Positions 1-8,820 of a DNA stretch of 64,000 bases are shown in pieces (positions within the stretch are counted from its first letter, which is position 1; every line of letters begins with the position of its first letter). Source of the stretch: CAWJFJ01 sp963800065 (GTDB lineage: Bacteria > Actinomycetota > Acidimicrobiia > Acidimicrobiales > UBA8190); NCBI GenBank assembly GCA_963800065.1, contig CAWCZO010000009.1, positions 372,001 through 436,000 on the forward strand, given 5' to 3'. The position numbers and the translations under genes were made by a program. The notes under the pieces were generated by a model. That model had not been told where the DNA came from, ran no database searches, and was given only the letters and a program-made list of their open reading frames with translations.

Positions 1-623
1 TGGAGAGGGTGGTCGGGGTCGTAGACGGGAGCCGGAACGCTTCGGACGATGGTGTCGAAGAGGGGAACGAGGTCGGTACCGACGGTGTCGGGATCGGTGC
101 TGGCCCAGCCCGCCCGGGCGTTGGCGTAGAGGACCGGGAATCCCACCTGGTGCTCGTCGGCGTCGAGGTCGAGGAAGAGGTCCTCCACCTCGTGGACGAC
201 CTCGGAGATCCGGGCGTCGGCCCGGTCCACCTTGTTCACCACCAAAATGACGGGAAGCTGGGCCTCGAGCGTCTTGCGCAGCACGAAGCGGGTCTGCGGC
301 AGTGGGCCCTCCGACGCGTCGACGAGCAGGAGCACCCCGTCGACCATGGCCAGACCCCGTTCCACCTCACCGCCGAAGTCGGCGTGCCCAGGGGTGTCGA
401 CGATGGTGATCTTGGTGGGTCCGTACTGGACGGCCGTGTGTTTGGCCAGGATGGTGATGCCCTTCTCGCGTTCGAGGTCGCCGGAGTCGAGGACGCGGTC
501 GGTCAGCTCCTTGTCCGCTCGGAAGGCTCCCGTCTGACGGAGCATTCCGTCGACCAACGTGGTCTTGCCGTGGTCAACGTGGGCCACGATCGCCACGTTG
601 CGCAGGTCGTCGCGTGAGCGCAT
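1..623 (-). CDS. typA: TypA/BipA ribosome-associated GTPase, 3' end cut by window edge
   Basis: N-terminal 207 codons of TypA/BipA, an EF-G-like GTPase that acts on the ribosome in assembly and stress adaptation. Read from the ATG at 623, the frame shows the P-loop AHVDHGKTTL (residues 14-23), switch segment REKGITI (52-58), DTPGHADF (76-83) and the guanine-specifying NKVD (130-133), so the whole G domain is intact. The reading frame is open to base 1 and the translocase-like C-terminal domains lie outside the window. REKGITI with this spacing fits TypA better than EF-G or LepA. The PAP2 gene upstream has the same orientation, about 110 bp away. Confidence 0.93.
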   Translation of the reverse strand, partial: MRSRDDLRNVAIVAHVDHGKTTLVDGMLRQTGAFRADKELTDRVLDSGDLEREKGITILAKHTAVQYGPTKITIVDTPGHADFGGEVERGLAMVDGVLLLVDASEGPLPQTRFVLRKTLEAQLPVILVVNKVDRADARISEVVHEVEDLFLDLDADEHQVGFPVLYANARAGWASTDPDTVGTDLVPLFDTIVRSVPAPVYDPDHPL

Positions 624-731
624 GGACCTTCCCAGGATACTCGCCCGGTCCCGGGTCCCGATCCGCGGTCCTCGTGGTGGCGCGCCGGTCGGCCCTGCCG
701 GGCGTCGTCCCCGCTGCCTGTCGTCCGGCGA

Positions 732-1403
732 TCAGAGCGGTTCGGAGGGGAGCGTCGACCGCCGGCGACGAGGGAGTCGGTGGACGACGGCGTCGACGAG
801 CACGACGCTGCCCACGCCCACCAGGACGCCGCCGAGGGTGTCGCTCAGGTAGTGCCAGCGAAACGCCACCAGGGCGATGATCTCGAGGACCATGGCCGCC
901 GAACCGAGGACAACCGCCACCCAGCGGCCGATTCCGCGCGTGACGAGGACGGCGACGGTGACCATCGCCGCCACCGCCGCCGCCGACCCCGACGGCCAGC
1001 ACAGGGCGCCTTCGAAACGGCGGCCCACCGCCACTTTCATCAGCTCGGCCAGCTCCACGGCCAGCGCCGGCCCCCCGAGACAGGCGACGACCCGCCGCCG
1101 GTCGCGTCGCCAGATCACGGCGGCGCCGACGACGGCGACGCCCACGGTGACGGGGCCCAGGCCCAGGTCGGCGAGCGCGCGGAGGAAGCCGGAGCGGAGG
1201 TGGACGGAGAAGACGGTGAAGCCCCAGCTGTCGACGACGTTCCGGCCCGGCTCGACGGCCAGGATCAACGCGCCGAGGAAGAGGGTGCCGAAGATGGCCA
1301 AGGCGAGCCACAGTGGCGCTCCCCGGCCTGGTCCGTCTGTCGTCGGCATGGGTCCGGGACCGCTCCCCGGCGCGTCAGAGGTCGGGTGCAAGGTGGTGGT
1401 CAT
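732..1403 (-). CDS. PAP2-superfamily membrane protein with degenerate motifs
   Basis: Integral membrane protein of about 223 residues from the PAP2 (type 2 phosphatidic acid phosphatase) superfamily, whose members dephosphorylate lipid phosphates. Visible motifs are K123-x5-R129, PSGS at 137-140 and RWHYLSD at 182-188, whose His184 and Asp188 correspond to the nucleophile region of motif 3. The canonical PSGH histidine of motif 2 is replaced by Ser. About five hydrophobic segments are apparent. The start is uncertain: a GTG at 1448 would add 15 residues. It lies upstream of typA in the same direction and is divergent from the P450. Confidence 0.75.
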   Translation of the reverse strand: MTTTLHPTSDAPGSGPGPMPTTDGPGRGAPLWLALAIFGTLFLGALILAVEPGRNVVDSWGFTVFSVHLRSGFLRALADLGLGPVTVGVAVVGAAVIWRRDRRRVVACLGGPALAVELAELMKVAVGRRFEGALCWPSGSAAAVAAMVTVAVLVTRGIGRWVAVVLGSAAMVLEIIALVAFRWHYLSDTLGGVLVGVGSVVLVDAVVHRLPRRRRSTLPSEPL

Positions 1404-1541
1404 GTCGTACGTCAGGGTGTGTCGTGCACGGCAACTGAGCACGATCACTCCACGGTACCGCCCTGGGCGCCGTCACAGGGGCCGCGGTGCCTTCGAATTG
1501 TCGGACGGGGGCCCGAACGGCCGGCCGCTAGGCTCGCCCTC

Positions 1542-2852
1542 GTGCCCGGCCGGCCTCTGCCCGAGGTCCAACCGATGCCCTCCGGCGTGGGGGGACGCCT
1601 GGACCGGGCCCGGGCGACGTGGTCCTTGCTGAGGGACCCCACCGCTTACTTCCGCCGGGGGCGGGAGCGGTGGGGTGACACCTTCATCGTCGATGCCGGA
1701 GGCCACCGGCTCCTGTGCGTGTTCTCGGCCCAGGGCGTCCGTTCCCTGTACGGGTTCGCCGAGCACGAGGCCAGCTTCGGCCTGGCCACCTTCGAGCTGA
1801 TCCGCCGGAAGGTGCCCGACGAGCTCTTCGCCGGGCGGCGGAACACGCCCCACGACCTGTTCGGTCGTCACCAGACCGATCTCTATCTGGGCAGCCTCGA
1901 GGAGGCGGTGGCCCTCGAGATGGATGCACTGGGCGACCATGGGCGCTTCGAGATTTTCGCCGAGTCCCGGCGCCTCGGTCACCGCCTGGGCCTCGGTTCC
2001 TGGGCCGGCGTCGAGGCGGCGTCGCCGTCGTACATGGCGCGCCTGGTGCCGTTGTTCGATCGGCTCGACGGCTCGGAGGCCTTCGTCCGCCCGGCCCGGA
2101 CCCTCCTCACGACCGCCACCGGCAAGGTGCTCGAGCGTCGGGCCATGCACGGGATCGAGGCGGTGGTGGCGGAGATCTGGGCGCAACGCCAACGCCACTG
2201 CGTCGACCGCGACGACTTCCTGGCCCAGCTCTACCGTTCGTTCGACGATCTCCCGCCGGACCGGCGCCACGTCGAGGTGGCGCGCGATCTGATCCTCATC
2301 CACATGGGTTCGCAGTCGAACCTCTATGCGGCACTGGCCTGGACGCTCGTCAATCTGCTCCTGCACCCCGACGTCATGGCCCGCGTGCGTTCCGGCGAGG
2401 AGGGTGTGCTCGAGGCGTCGGCTTACGAGTCGATCCGGATGGCCCAGAGGTCCATCACCCTGCGACAGGTCGTGCGCCCCATCGAGCTCGACGACGGGAT
2501 CCGTAGCTACCGGGTCGGTCCCGGGGTCATGATCGCCACCATGCTGTCGGTCACGAACACCTCGTCGGCCCCCGGACTCGAGACCTTCGACCCCGCCCAC
2601 TATCAGGGCCGCCGTCTGGCGCCGTCGGTGGTGCTCCCGGCCAAGGAGGTGGTGAGCACCTTCGGCCATGGCATCCACACCTGCCCCGCCCAGCGTTTCG
2701 CCATCGCCGCTATCGTGATCGCCGTCCGGACCATGCTCGAACGCCTCGATCTCGAACCCCGCTTCTCCGACGCCCGCCCCCGGGCTCGTCAGATCGGTGG
2801 CGTGGCGCGCGCCGGGCGACCCTGCATCGTGCAGTACCGCGTGCGAGGCTGA
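1542..2852 (+). CDS. Cytochrome P450-like protein with unusual I-helix
   Basis: Haem-thiolate protein of 436 residues. The Cys-ligand loop FGHGIHTCPAQRF has Cys381, and the K-helix ExxR is E296-x-x-R299. The I-helix (about 250-272) reads LILIHMGSQSNLYAALAW and lacks the AGxxT acid-alcohol pair used for oxygen activation, recalling CYP7/CYP8-type sequences (family knowledge). The substrate is unknown. I chose the GTG at 1542 because a -10 hexamer TAGGCT (1529-1534) lies 7 nt before it, implying a leaderless mRNA; an ATG at 1575 is the alternative. An SRPBCC gene follows after 22 bp, suggesting co-transcription. Confidence 0.85.
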   Translation: MPGRPLPEVQPMPSGVGGRLDRARATWSLLRDPTAYFRRGRERWGDTFIVDAGGHRLLCVFSAQGVRSLYGFAEHEASFGLATFELIRRKVPDELFAGRRNTPHDLFGRHQTDLYLGSLEEAVALEMDALGDHGRFEIFAESRRLGHRLGLGSWAGVEAASPSYMARLVPLFDRLDGSEAFVRPARTLLTTATGKVLERRAMHGIEAVVAEIWAQRQRHCVDRDDFLAQLYRSFDDLPPDRRHVEVARDLILIHMGSQSNLYAALAWTLVNLLLHPDVMARVRSGEEGVLEASAYESIRMAQRSITLRQVVRPIELDDGIRSYRVGPGVMIATMLSVTNTSSAPGLETFDPAHYQGRRLAPSVVLPAKEVVSTFGHGIHTCPAQRFAIAAIVIAVRTMLERLDLEPRFSDARPRARQIGGVARAGRPCIVQYRVRG

Positions 2853-2874
2853 AGACGATGGCGACGAGGGCCCG

Positions 2875-3339
2875 ATGATCCGCGGCGAGGGGGTGGCGGT
2901 GGTCCGTGGAGTCACCCCGGAGGACGTCTTCGACTTCGTCCTCGACCCGGCCCAGTACACCAAGGCCGATACCAAGATGGTGTGGGTCACCAAGCTGGCC
3001 GACACGCCCGACGGCATGGTGGCCCGTGAGGACGGCAAGTTCCTGGGCCTGCTCCCGGGCTCGGTGATCACCCGCTACCGCTGGACGCGGCCGACGGCCA
3101 TCGACGTGACGCTGGAGCACGGCGTCCCCCGGAGCCTGCACGCCTGGTTCGAGATCGAGGCGGTGGCGGGAGGGACCCGGCTGCGTCACGTGGAGGAACT
3201 CGAGGTGGGCCGGGGTCCGCTGGGCTGGCTCCACGACGCTGTGGCCCGGTCCTGGTTCTCCCGGTCGGTGGCCGAGGAGGTGGCCGAGATCGCCCGGCTC
3301 CTGGAGGCGGGCGAACGGGGCCGCGGGCCTACGACGTGA
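2875..3339 (+). CDS. SRPBCC (START/polyketide cyclase-like) family protein
   Basis: Protein of 154 residues with the pattern of a SRPBCC ligand-binding domain: an N-terminal strand, a VxPEDVFDFVLDP-like helix near residue 15, central beta strands and a long C-terminal amphipathic helix rich in E, V and A. Members bind hydrophobic ligands, and some are cyclases or aromatase-like enzymes; no specific ligand can be named. It follows the P450 by 22 bp on the same strand, so the two may be one unit. Its last 11 bp overlap the 3' end of the convergent bicupin gene. Confidence 0.75.
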   Translation: MIRGEGVAVVRGVTPEDVFDFVLDPAQYTKADTKMVWVTKLADTPDGMVAREDGKFLGLLPGSVITRYRWTRPTAIDVTLEHGVPRSLHAWFEIEAVAGGTRLRHVEELEVGRGPLGWLHDAVARSWFSRSVAEEVAEIARLLEAGERGRGPTT

Positions 3340-4303
3340 ACCGGATGTCGAGCGTTCTCAGGTAGGTGTGGAGGCCGGCGTCCTGGACCGGCAGGAGGTG
3401 GGCGGGGGCCCCGGACTCGTTGTGGTGGCTGTGCCAGAGACCGGGAGGGGTGACGAAGGCCCCACCCGGTTCCCAGTCGACCCGCTCGGCGTCGGCGATG
3501 GTCCCGTCACCGGCCAGGGTGTCGCCGACAAGGCTGTAGCAGCCCGGGCGGCAGTCGACGATGAGATCGAGGGCGATGCTCTGATGGCGGTGGGGACGTT
3601 GGACGCATCCGTCGGGGAGGACCCCGAGCATGGCCCACAAGGTGTGGGTGGCCGTCAGGGTCTGGTCGTTGGCGGCGTTGCCGAGGAGGACGGCCACCCG
3701 GCTGCGGTCGCCGGCGCCGGGTTCGGCCGCCACCGCCTCCAGGCGGGCGCGTGCCAGGCGGCCGTCGAAGAGGGTCGCTCGGAAGCGCCGGGTCGTCGGG
3801 ACGACACCGAGATAGGCGAGCAACGGTGAGTCGTCGACGTGATAGAGGACCGCCTCGTGACGCGCCGTGTAGACGGCGCGGCAACCGGCGGGCAGGGTGA
3901 CGACGTCACCGCCGCGCCAGACCACCGATTCGCCACCGTCGATCTCCAGGCGTCCCTCGCCGCGCAGGCAGAAGACGAGTTCGCTGGTGGCGACGGGGGC
4001 GGTCCCCAGAGAGGCGCCCGCTTCGATCCGCAGGAAGGTGGCCAGAAGCGACGGTCCGGTGGCGGGGACGTCGACGCCGAGAGGGCCCGACAGGTCGAGG
4101 GCGATGGCCCGGGTGGGTCCCGACTCGTGGAGCGCGGCGGGGAAGCGGTGGAGCGGGACTGCGGAGATGGCCCCGCTGCGCAGGGGGTCGACCGCCGCGC
4201 TGTACTCGTGGAAGACGGCGTCGCCGGTCCAGTCCTCCGTGGCCAGCCCGGTGCGGAGGGCGTCGTCGGCCCTCGTGATCCCCGTTCCCGCCGCGCCCGT
4301 CAT
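3329..4303 (-). CDS. Bicupin protein (gentisate dioxygenase-like fold)
   Basis: Protein of 324 residues with two cupin barrels. The first has a hydrophobic core followed by the proline/glycine-rich segment GGDVVTLPAG. The second has a HRHQS metal-ligand-type motif and a WHSHHNES segment. The organisation resembles gentisate 1,2-dioxygenase and related bicupins, but the ligand set of the first barrel is incomplete and the substrate is not identified. The ATG at 4303 is preceded at 6 nt by GATACT (4310-4315), which fits a leaderless start; a longer reading frame upstream (to 4432) has no coding character. It converges with the SRPBCC gene. Confidence 0.7.
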   Translation of the reverse strand: MTGAAGTGITRADDALRTGLATEDWTGDAVFHEYSAAVDPLRSGAISAVPLHRFPAALHESGPTRAIALDLSGPLGVDVPATGPSLLATFLRIEAGASLGTAPVATSELVFCLRGEGRLEIDGGESVVWRGGDVVTLPAGCRAVYTARHEAVLYHVDDSPLLAYLGVVPTTRRFRATLFDGRLARARLEAVAAEPGAGDRSRVAVLLGNAANDQTLTATHTLWAMLGVLPDGCVQRPHRHQSIALDLIVDCRPGCYSLVGDTLAGDGTIADAERVDWEPGGAFVTPPGLWHSHHNESGAPAHLLPVQDAGLHTYLRTLDIRFTS

Positions 4304-4804
4304 CCGACCAGTATCGACCACCGGCGCATGGGTCGCGTAACCGGGTTGGGGGTGACTTGGGGATGAACGGGATCTCCCTGGGGATATCGTCACTCCACCT
4401 GGGGACAGACGGGTGAATTCTCTGGACAACATAGGGATTTCCCGCCGGGATCTTGACCTTTCGCAGGGCCGGGCGCAGAGTGTGGGGAGCCGGATGAATG
4501 ACGACCGAGCGACGGCCGGAGAGTTCGCTGAAAGGCGGGATCACCGAGCGCACGCGAGGAGACGGGTTCGCCGGTAAGGCTTGGCGGTGCTGCATCAGGA
4601 GGTTCCCTGGGACCAAGCGGTGCAACGTCCACGCCAGGGGTCGTCCGGCCCCGAGTGTGGGCAGCTCGTCTCGCCGAGGGCGCGGGCCCCGAGGAGTGCG
4701 GGCGGTTTCGGCCGAACCGGCTACTCGGGGCCTCGCCGCGTCCGGGGTTCGTTGAGGCGTCGTCGGAACCGCTGTCTGTGACGGAAACTCTCCGGGGGCC
4801 ACCG
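4304..4804 (+). other. 500-bp gene-free segment with a promoter-like pair and a long hairpin
   Basis: No convincing gene. TTGACC (4453-4458), a 17-bp spacer and CAGAGT (4476-4481) form a possible plus-strand promoter. About 200 nt downstream lies a strong imperfect hairpin: GGCCCCGAG (4685-4693) pairs with CTCGGGGCC (4724-4732), with an inner CGGTT/AACCG stem. The transcript would be a 5' leader of about 315 nt for the gene starting at 4805, or a separate small RNA. I looked for cobalamin riboswitch, RNase P, tmRNA and SRP RNA consensus segments and did not find them. Confidence 0.35.
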
Positions 4805-5710
4805 ATGAGGATCTTGTCGTTGCTTCCCTCCGCTACCGAGATCGTCTTCGCTCTCGGGCTCGACCAAGCGCTCGTGGGAGTCACCGCCGAATGCGATCAC
4901 CCGCCCGCGGCGCGTGACAAGCCGGTGGTCTCGTTTCCGATGGTCGGGACGGCATCGGACGACGGGACGACGTCGGCCGCCCAGGTCGACGGCGCCGTGG
5001 CCACCCTGGTCGCCGCGGGGGAGCCGCTCTACCGCATCGACGAGGATCTCATCCGGGCCCTGCGACCCGATCTGATCCTGGCCCAGGATCTCTGCCGGGT
5101 GTGCGCCGTCGCCTCCGGGGACGTGACCGACGCCCTCGAACGCCTGGGGTCCCGGGCCGTCGTGGTGTCGCTCGACCCGGAGACGCTGCCCGGGGTGATC
5201 GACGCCGTGACGGAAGTGGCGGCGGCGGCGGGGGTGCCCGACCGCGGGCGGGACCTGGCCGTCTCCCTGCGGTCCCGGGTCGACGAGGTCCGCCGGCTCA
5301 CCGCCGGCCTCCGACGACGCCGGGTCCTCGAGCTCGAATGGTCCGACCCGCCCTACGTGGGGGGCCACTGGGTCCCGGAGATGGTGGAGGCGGCCGGGGG
5401 GACGGTCCTGCTCTCGGTCTCCGGCCGTCCGTCGCCCAGGGTGACCTGGGACGAGATCGGGTGGGCGGGTGCCGACGTGGTCGTGGTCGCCCCCTGCGGG
5501 TACGGGCTGGACGAGGCCGTGGCCGCGGGGAGGGGGCTTCTCGAGCGCCCCGAGATGGCCGGTGCCGGTGAGGTCTGGGCCCTCGACGGCAGTGCCTTCT
5601 TCTCCCGGCCCGGACCCCGGGTGGTCGACGGGGTGGAGCTGTTGGCCTGGATCCTTCACCCCGGGTCGGTCCCGACCCCGCCTCCGGGCCGCGCCCGGCG
5701 CCTGCGCTGA
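4805..5710 (+). CDS. Cobalamin-binding-type (BtuF-fold) protein without signal peptide
   Basis: Protein of 301 residues in the periplasmic-binding fold family of BtuF and Fe3+-siderophore binding proteins. It begins directly with the domain (MRILSLLPSATEIVFALG), followed by a DLILAQDLCRVC segment and a C-terminal lobe with PRVTWDEIGWAGADVVVVAP. There is no signal peptide or lipobox, so it is probably cytosolic, like other actinobacterial 'cobalamin-binding protein' homologues whose role is unsettled. No ABC permease or ATPase lies next to it. The ATG at 4805 starts the conserved core; upstream codons in frame look non-coding. The gene-free stretch before it may be its leader. Confidence 0.8.
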   Translation: MRILSLLPSATEIVFALGLDQALVGVTAECDHPPAARDKPVVSFPMVGTASDDGTTSAAQVDGAVATLVAAGEPLYRIDEDLIRALRPDLILAQDLCRVCAVASGDVTDALERLGSRAVVVSLDPETLPGVIDAVTEVAAAAGVPDRGRDLAVSLRSRVDEVRRLTAGLRRRRVLELEWSDPPYVGGHWVPEMVEAAGGTVLLSVSGRPSPRVTWDEIGWAGADVVVVAPCGYGLDEAVAAGRGLLERPEMAGAGEVWALDGSAFFSRPGPRVVDGVELLAWILHPGSVPTPPPGRARRLR

Positions 5711-5739
5711 TGGCGGCCCGGCGGGCTGATGCCCGGCCT

Positions 5740-6012
5740 CTAGCGGACGACGAAGCGCGTCTCCCCGAGGACGGGCTCGTCGGAGACGGCGACGGCGGTG
5801 ACCCGGGCCAGGGGGGGACCGGCGCGGCACCACCCGACGAGATGCTCGACCGCCTCCGCCGGGCCCTCGAAGGCCGCTTCGACGCGGCCGTCGGGGAGGT
5901 TGCGGACCCAGCCGGCGAGGCCGGCCCGCGTGGCCCGGTGGGCGCACGAGGCCCGGAACCCCACGGCCTGGACCCGGCCGGCCACCACCACCCGGCGGCG
6001 GACGAGGGTCAC
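5740..6012 (-). CDS. Acylphosphatase
   Basis: Small enzyme of 90 residues that hydrolyses acyl phosphates. The family signature is clear: a VVVAGRVQAVGFRA motif near residue 8 whose Arg binds phosphate, and WVRNLPDGRVEAAFEG near residue 36 carrying the catalytic Asn. The C-terminal GETRFVVR strand is also typical. The GTG at 6012 overlaps the stop codon of the upstream CDF transporter as GTGA (4 bp), so translation is probably coupled to it. Length and domain coverage are complete. Confidence 0.92.
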   Translation of the reverse strand: MTLVRRRVVVAGRVQAVGFRASCAHRATRAGLAGWVRNLPDGRVEAAFEGPAEAVEHLVGWCRAGPPLARVTAVAVSDEPVLGETRFVVR

Positions 6013-6953
6013 CGATGGTGCGCGGAGGAGGGAGCGGAGACGGGGACCGTGTCGGACAGGGAGTCCATGAGGCAAGGGTCCGACGCCTCGTCGGTGCATC
6101 GCTCGCACTCGAGCTCCAGGGTGGAGTGGGCGATGCTGAACGGCTCGGCCACCGCCGCCTTGACCCGGTCGCCCACGAGCTGGGCCTGTTCCAGGGTGGG
6201 GTGGCCGACCACCACGACATGGGCCGAGAGGGCCCGGACCTCGCTCGAGAGGCTCCAGACGTGGAGGTCGTGGACCTCGGCCACGCCGGGGATGGTGACC
6301 ATGGCACCGGTGAGGGCGGCCAGGTCGACGTCGGCCGGTGCCGACTCGAGCAGGATCTCCAGACTGGCCCGCATGAGCCGGTAGGCCTCGACGATGATGA
6401 GTGTCCCGACGGCCAGGGAGGCCACCGGGTCGGCCCACCGCAGGTGGGCGTCGATCAGGATGAGCGCCCCGGCCGCCGCCACCACCAGGGAGGCGGCGGC
6501 GTCGGCGGTCATGTGGAGGGCGGCCGACCGGATGTTCAGATCGGGTCGACGTTCGCGCAGCACCAGGGCGGCCGCCGCGTTGATCAGGAAGGCCCCGGCG
6601 GCGACGCCCACGACCACGCCCCCCTCGACCGGGCGCGGGTGCAGGAGGCGGTCGATACCGACCGCCACGATCCCCACCGTCACGGCGGCGATGATGGCGG
6701 CGTTGGCCAGGGTGGCCAGGATGGTGCCGCGGTGGTATCCGAAGGAGCGGGCCGGACTGCGCGGGCGCAGGGCGAGGCGGACGGCGACGAGGGACATGGT
6801 GATCCCGGCCACGTCGGTGACGTTGTGCCCGGCATCGGCCAGGAGGCCCGTCGAATGGGCCACCACGCCGGCCACGACCTGTCCGGCCGCCAGGGCGACG
6901 TTCACACCGAGCGTCACGGTCAGACGCCGTGTCCGGCTCGTCCCTCGGCCCAT
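6009..6953 (-). CDS. Cation diffusion facilitator (Zn/Co/Cd exporter, CzcD-like)
   Basis: Inner-membrane metal-proton antiporter of 314 residues. It has the CDF pattern of six transmembrane segments, with DAGHNVTD in TM2 and HMTADAAASL in TM5 supplying the His/Asp metal site, followed by a cytosolic ferredoxin-like domain (HDLHVWSL near residue 235) and a His/Cys-containing tail. Exact metal specificity cannot be read, though HxxxD/DxxxD sets are typical of Zn2+ exporters. GAGGAG lies a short distance upstream of the ATG. Its stop overlaps the acylphosphatase start, so the two form a unit. Confidence 0.92.
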   Translation of the reverse strand: MGRGTSRTRRLTVTLGVNVALAAGQVVAGVVAHSTGLLADAGHNVTDVAGITMSLVAVRLALRPRSPARSFGYHRGTILATLANAAIIAAVTVGIVAVGIDRLLHPRPVEGGVVVGVAAGAFLINAAAALVLRERRPDLNIRSAALHMTADAAASLVVAAAGALILIDAHLRWADPVASLAVGTLIIVEAYRLMRASLEILLESAPADVDLAALTGAMVTIPGVAEVHDLHVWSLSSEVRALSAHVVVVGHPTLEQAQLVGDRVKAAVAEPFSIAHSTLELECERCTDEASDPCLMDSLSDTVPVSAPSSAHHR

Positions 6954-7040
6954 GTCCCGGCCCCGCTCCTCGCTTTGGTCCTGGTCACAGACTACCGGCG
7001 CCGTCCGCGCTTGATCCTGCAGATCGCCCCGGACGGTCCG

Positions 7041-8819
7041 TCAGGCCTGCGGCCCGAACCAGCTCCTGTCGGCTGAGCCGGTGAGGTAGCACGAGCGGAG
7101 GTGCTCGAACCACGCCACGCTGTCGTCGAGTCCGCCCGGCCGGAAGGCCTGCGTCCACAGGCGCCGGTGTTCGGCCACGACCATGTCGAGCTCGGCAGCC
7201 AGCGCGGCGCGGTCGGACGGGCTCACCGAGGCCAGACTGCCGTCGCCCGCCAACCGCAGACGGGCGTCACGGCAAGCCAGTCGGAGCAGGACCACCGTGG
7301 CCCGGACCTCGTCGAGGAGGTCGGCCCCGTCGGGGCGGTGCGGTCGGGCGTCAGCAACGGCCGCCTCCACATCGTCGAGCACCGTCCCGACGCCATCGAG
7401 GTCGTCGGCGGTGAGACCGGCGGTGGCGCCGCGGCCCACCCGCCACTGCGGCAAGAGGATCGAGAAGACGAGGGCCGACATGTTCGGGACCTGCGGTGTC
7501 ACCAACCGGGGGATCCGGCCCAGGTCGACGACGGCGCCGCCCAGGGCCACGGCCGGATCGTCGAAGGCGTGGACGTCGAGCATGGTGGCCAGCGCGTCGA
7601 GATCCAACTCCCGATGGGAATCGACACACCAGCTGAAGGCGGCCGCCACCGCCAGCCCCGGTTCGCTCACCACCGGCTGTTGGTGGTGACCCATGTCGCC
7701 CCAGTCGGTGGTGAGCATCCCGGCGGCGCCCTGGGCCAACCCGGCCACGGCGGCACCTCTGATGTTGCCGAGCATGTTCTGCACCCGGCCGGTGAGGGAG
7801 AGCCAGCTCGACGTCCCCGGACTCATCCAGAAGGGGATGCCGGCGGCGGCCAGGGCCCCAGCGCGCTCGGCGAAGGGGTGGTCGTCCTCGTAGCCCCATT
7901 CGCAGACGGTGACCCCCTCGGGGAGCCCTCGGAGAAGGTCGGGGTCGGCGGCCAGGACGTCACCCCAGACCAGGGGCCGGCGCCCGGCCATCACCGGCAG
8001 GGCCGTCAGTCGATTCAGCCAGTCGACCCACTCGCCCCGGCGATCCGGGGCCAGCTCCCAGGGCTCGTCCAGACCGATGTGGACGAGGGGGCTCTCGAGC
8101 ACGGGGACGAGCTGTCCGAGCAGATCGGCCACCAGGGCGAAGGCTCCCGGCTTGGCGGGGTCCAGGGTCATGGGCGAGCGCCGGACTCCGAAGACCCACT
8201 CGAATCCGTCGGGTGCGATGGCCAGGGGCCGGTAGCGGTCGTGGCGCAGCCACCGTTCGAAGTGACCCAGTGTGTTCTGGTTGGCCACCAGCTCGACGCC
8301 GCGGGCCCGGCAGTGGGCCTCGATGGCACGGAGGTCGTCGGCGCTGTACGGACTGGCGTGGCGCCAGACGTCCTCGTGACCGACGTAGGCGAAGGTGTGC
8401 TCGGTGTAGAGCTGGAGCTGGTTGAGCTTCCACCCGGCCAGACGGTCGACGAGAGCGGACAGCCACTCGATGGTGGGGACCCGGTCACGGGCCACGTCGA
8501 GCATCACGCCCCGGACGGCGAAGTCGGGCCAGTCGAGGATGCGGCAGGCCGGCAGGGTGTGGTGGTCGGGGTCGTGTCGGCGCAGTTGGGCCAGGGTGGC
8601 CCGGCCGTGGCGGGCGCCGGCGTCGTCGGCCGCCGTGAGGCGGATGCCGCTGTCCGCCACCTCGAGGCGGTAGCCCTCGGCCGGGATGGTTCGGTCGCGG
8701 TCCTCGGTGACGGGGCCGTCGACGACGCGTCCCCCGTCGGGGGCCAGGTCCAGGGAGCGCGGCCGGGGGAGCAGGACCGGGTCCCGGGGTCCGCCGTGGC
8801 CACGGGCCGGGGTGGTCAG
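7041..8819 (-). CDS. GH20 beta-N-acetylhexosaminidase-like enzyme, apparent CTG start
   Basis: Glycoside hydrolase family 20-like protein. An N-terminal strand-rich domain (LLPRPRSLDLAP) precedes the TIM barrel, whose HIGLDEP motif (Asp-Glu about residues 251-252 from CTG 8819) is the substrate-assisted catalytic pair that cleaves terminal N-acetylhexosamine. No ATG, GTG or TTG precedes the N-terminal domain in frame. The first upstream candidate is a CTG at 8819, one base after the stop of the nucleotidyltransferase, while the GTG at 8660 would remove 53 conserved residues. No signal peptide is seen. It is last in the thiolase-KASIII-nucleotidyltransferase-GH20 operon. Confidence 0.8.
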   Translation of the reverse strand: MTTPARGHGGPRDPVLLPRPRSLDLAPDGGRVVDGPVTEDRDRTIPAEGYRLEVADSGIRLTAADDAGARHGRATLAQLRRHDPDHHTLPACRILDWPDFAVRGVMLDVARDRVPTIEWLSALVDRLAGWKLNQLQLYTEHTFAYVGHEDVWRHASPYSADDLRAIEAHCRARGVELVANQNTLGHFERWLRHDRYRPLAIAPDGFEWVFGVRRSPMTLDPAKPGAFALVADLLGQLVPVLESPLVHIGLDEPWELAPDRRGEWVDWLNRLTALPVMAGRRPLVWGDVLAADPDLLRGLPEGVTVCEWGYEDDHPFAERAGALAAAGIPFWMSPGTSSWLSLTGRVQNMLGNIRGAAVAGLAQGAAGMLTTDWGDMGHHQQPVVSEPGLAVAAAFSWCVDSHRELDLDALATMLDVHAFDDPAVALGGAVVDLGRIPRLVTPQVPNMSALVFSILLPQWRVGRGATAGLTADDLDGVGTVLDDVEAAVADARPHRPDGADLLDEVRATVVLLRLACRDARLRLAGDGSLASVSPSDRAALAAELDMVVAEHRRLWTQAFRPGGLDDSVAWFEHLRSCYLTGSADRSWFGPQA

Positions 8820-8820
8820 G

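Noticed and set aside
1473..3071. Long minus-strand reading frame over the P450
   Set aside because: It is the antisense shadow of a GC-rich gene; the plus strand has clear P450 motifs and the minus translation has no domain pattern.
4453..4804. Cobalamin riboswitch upstream of the cobalamin-binding-type gene
   Set aside because: The B12-box and the other conserved core segments could not be found on either strand.
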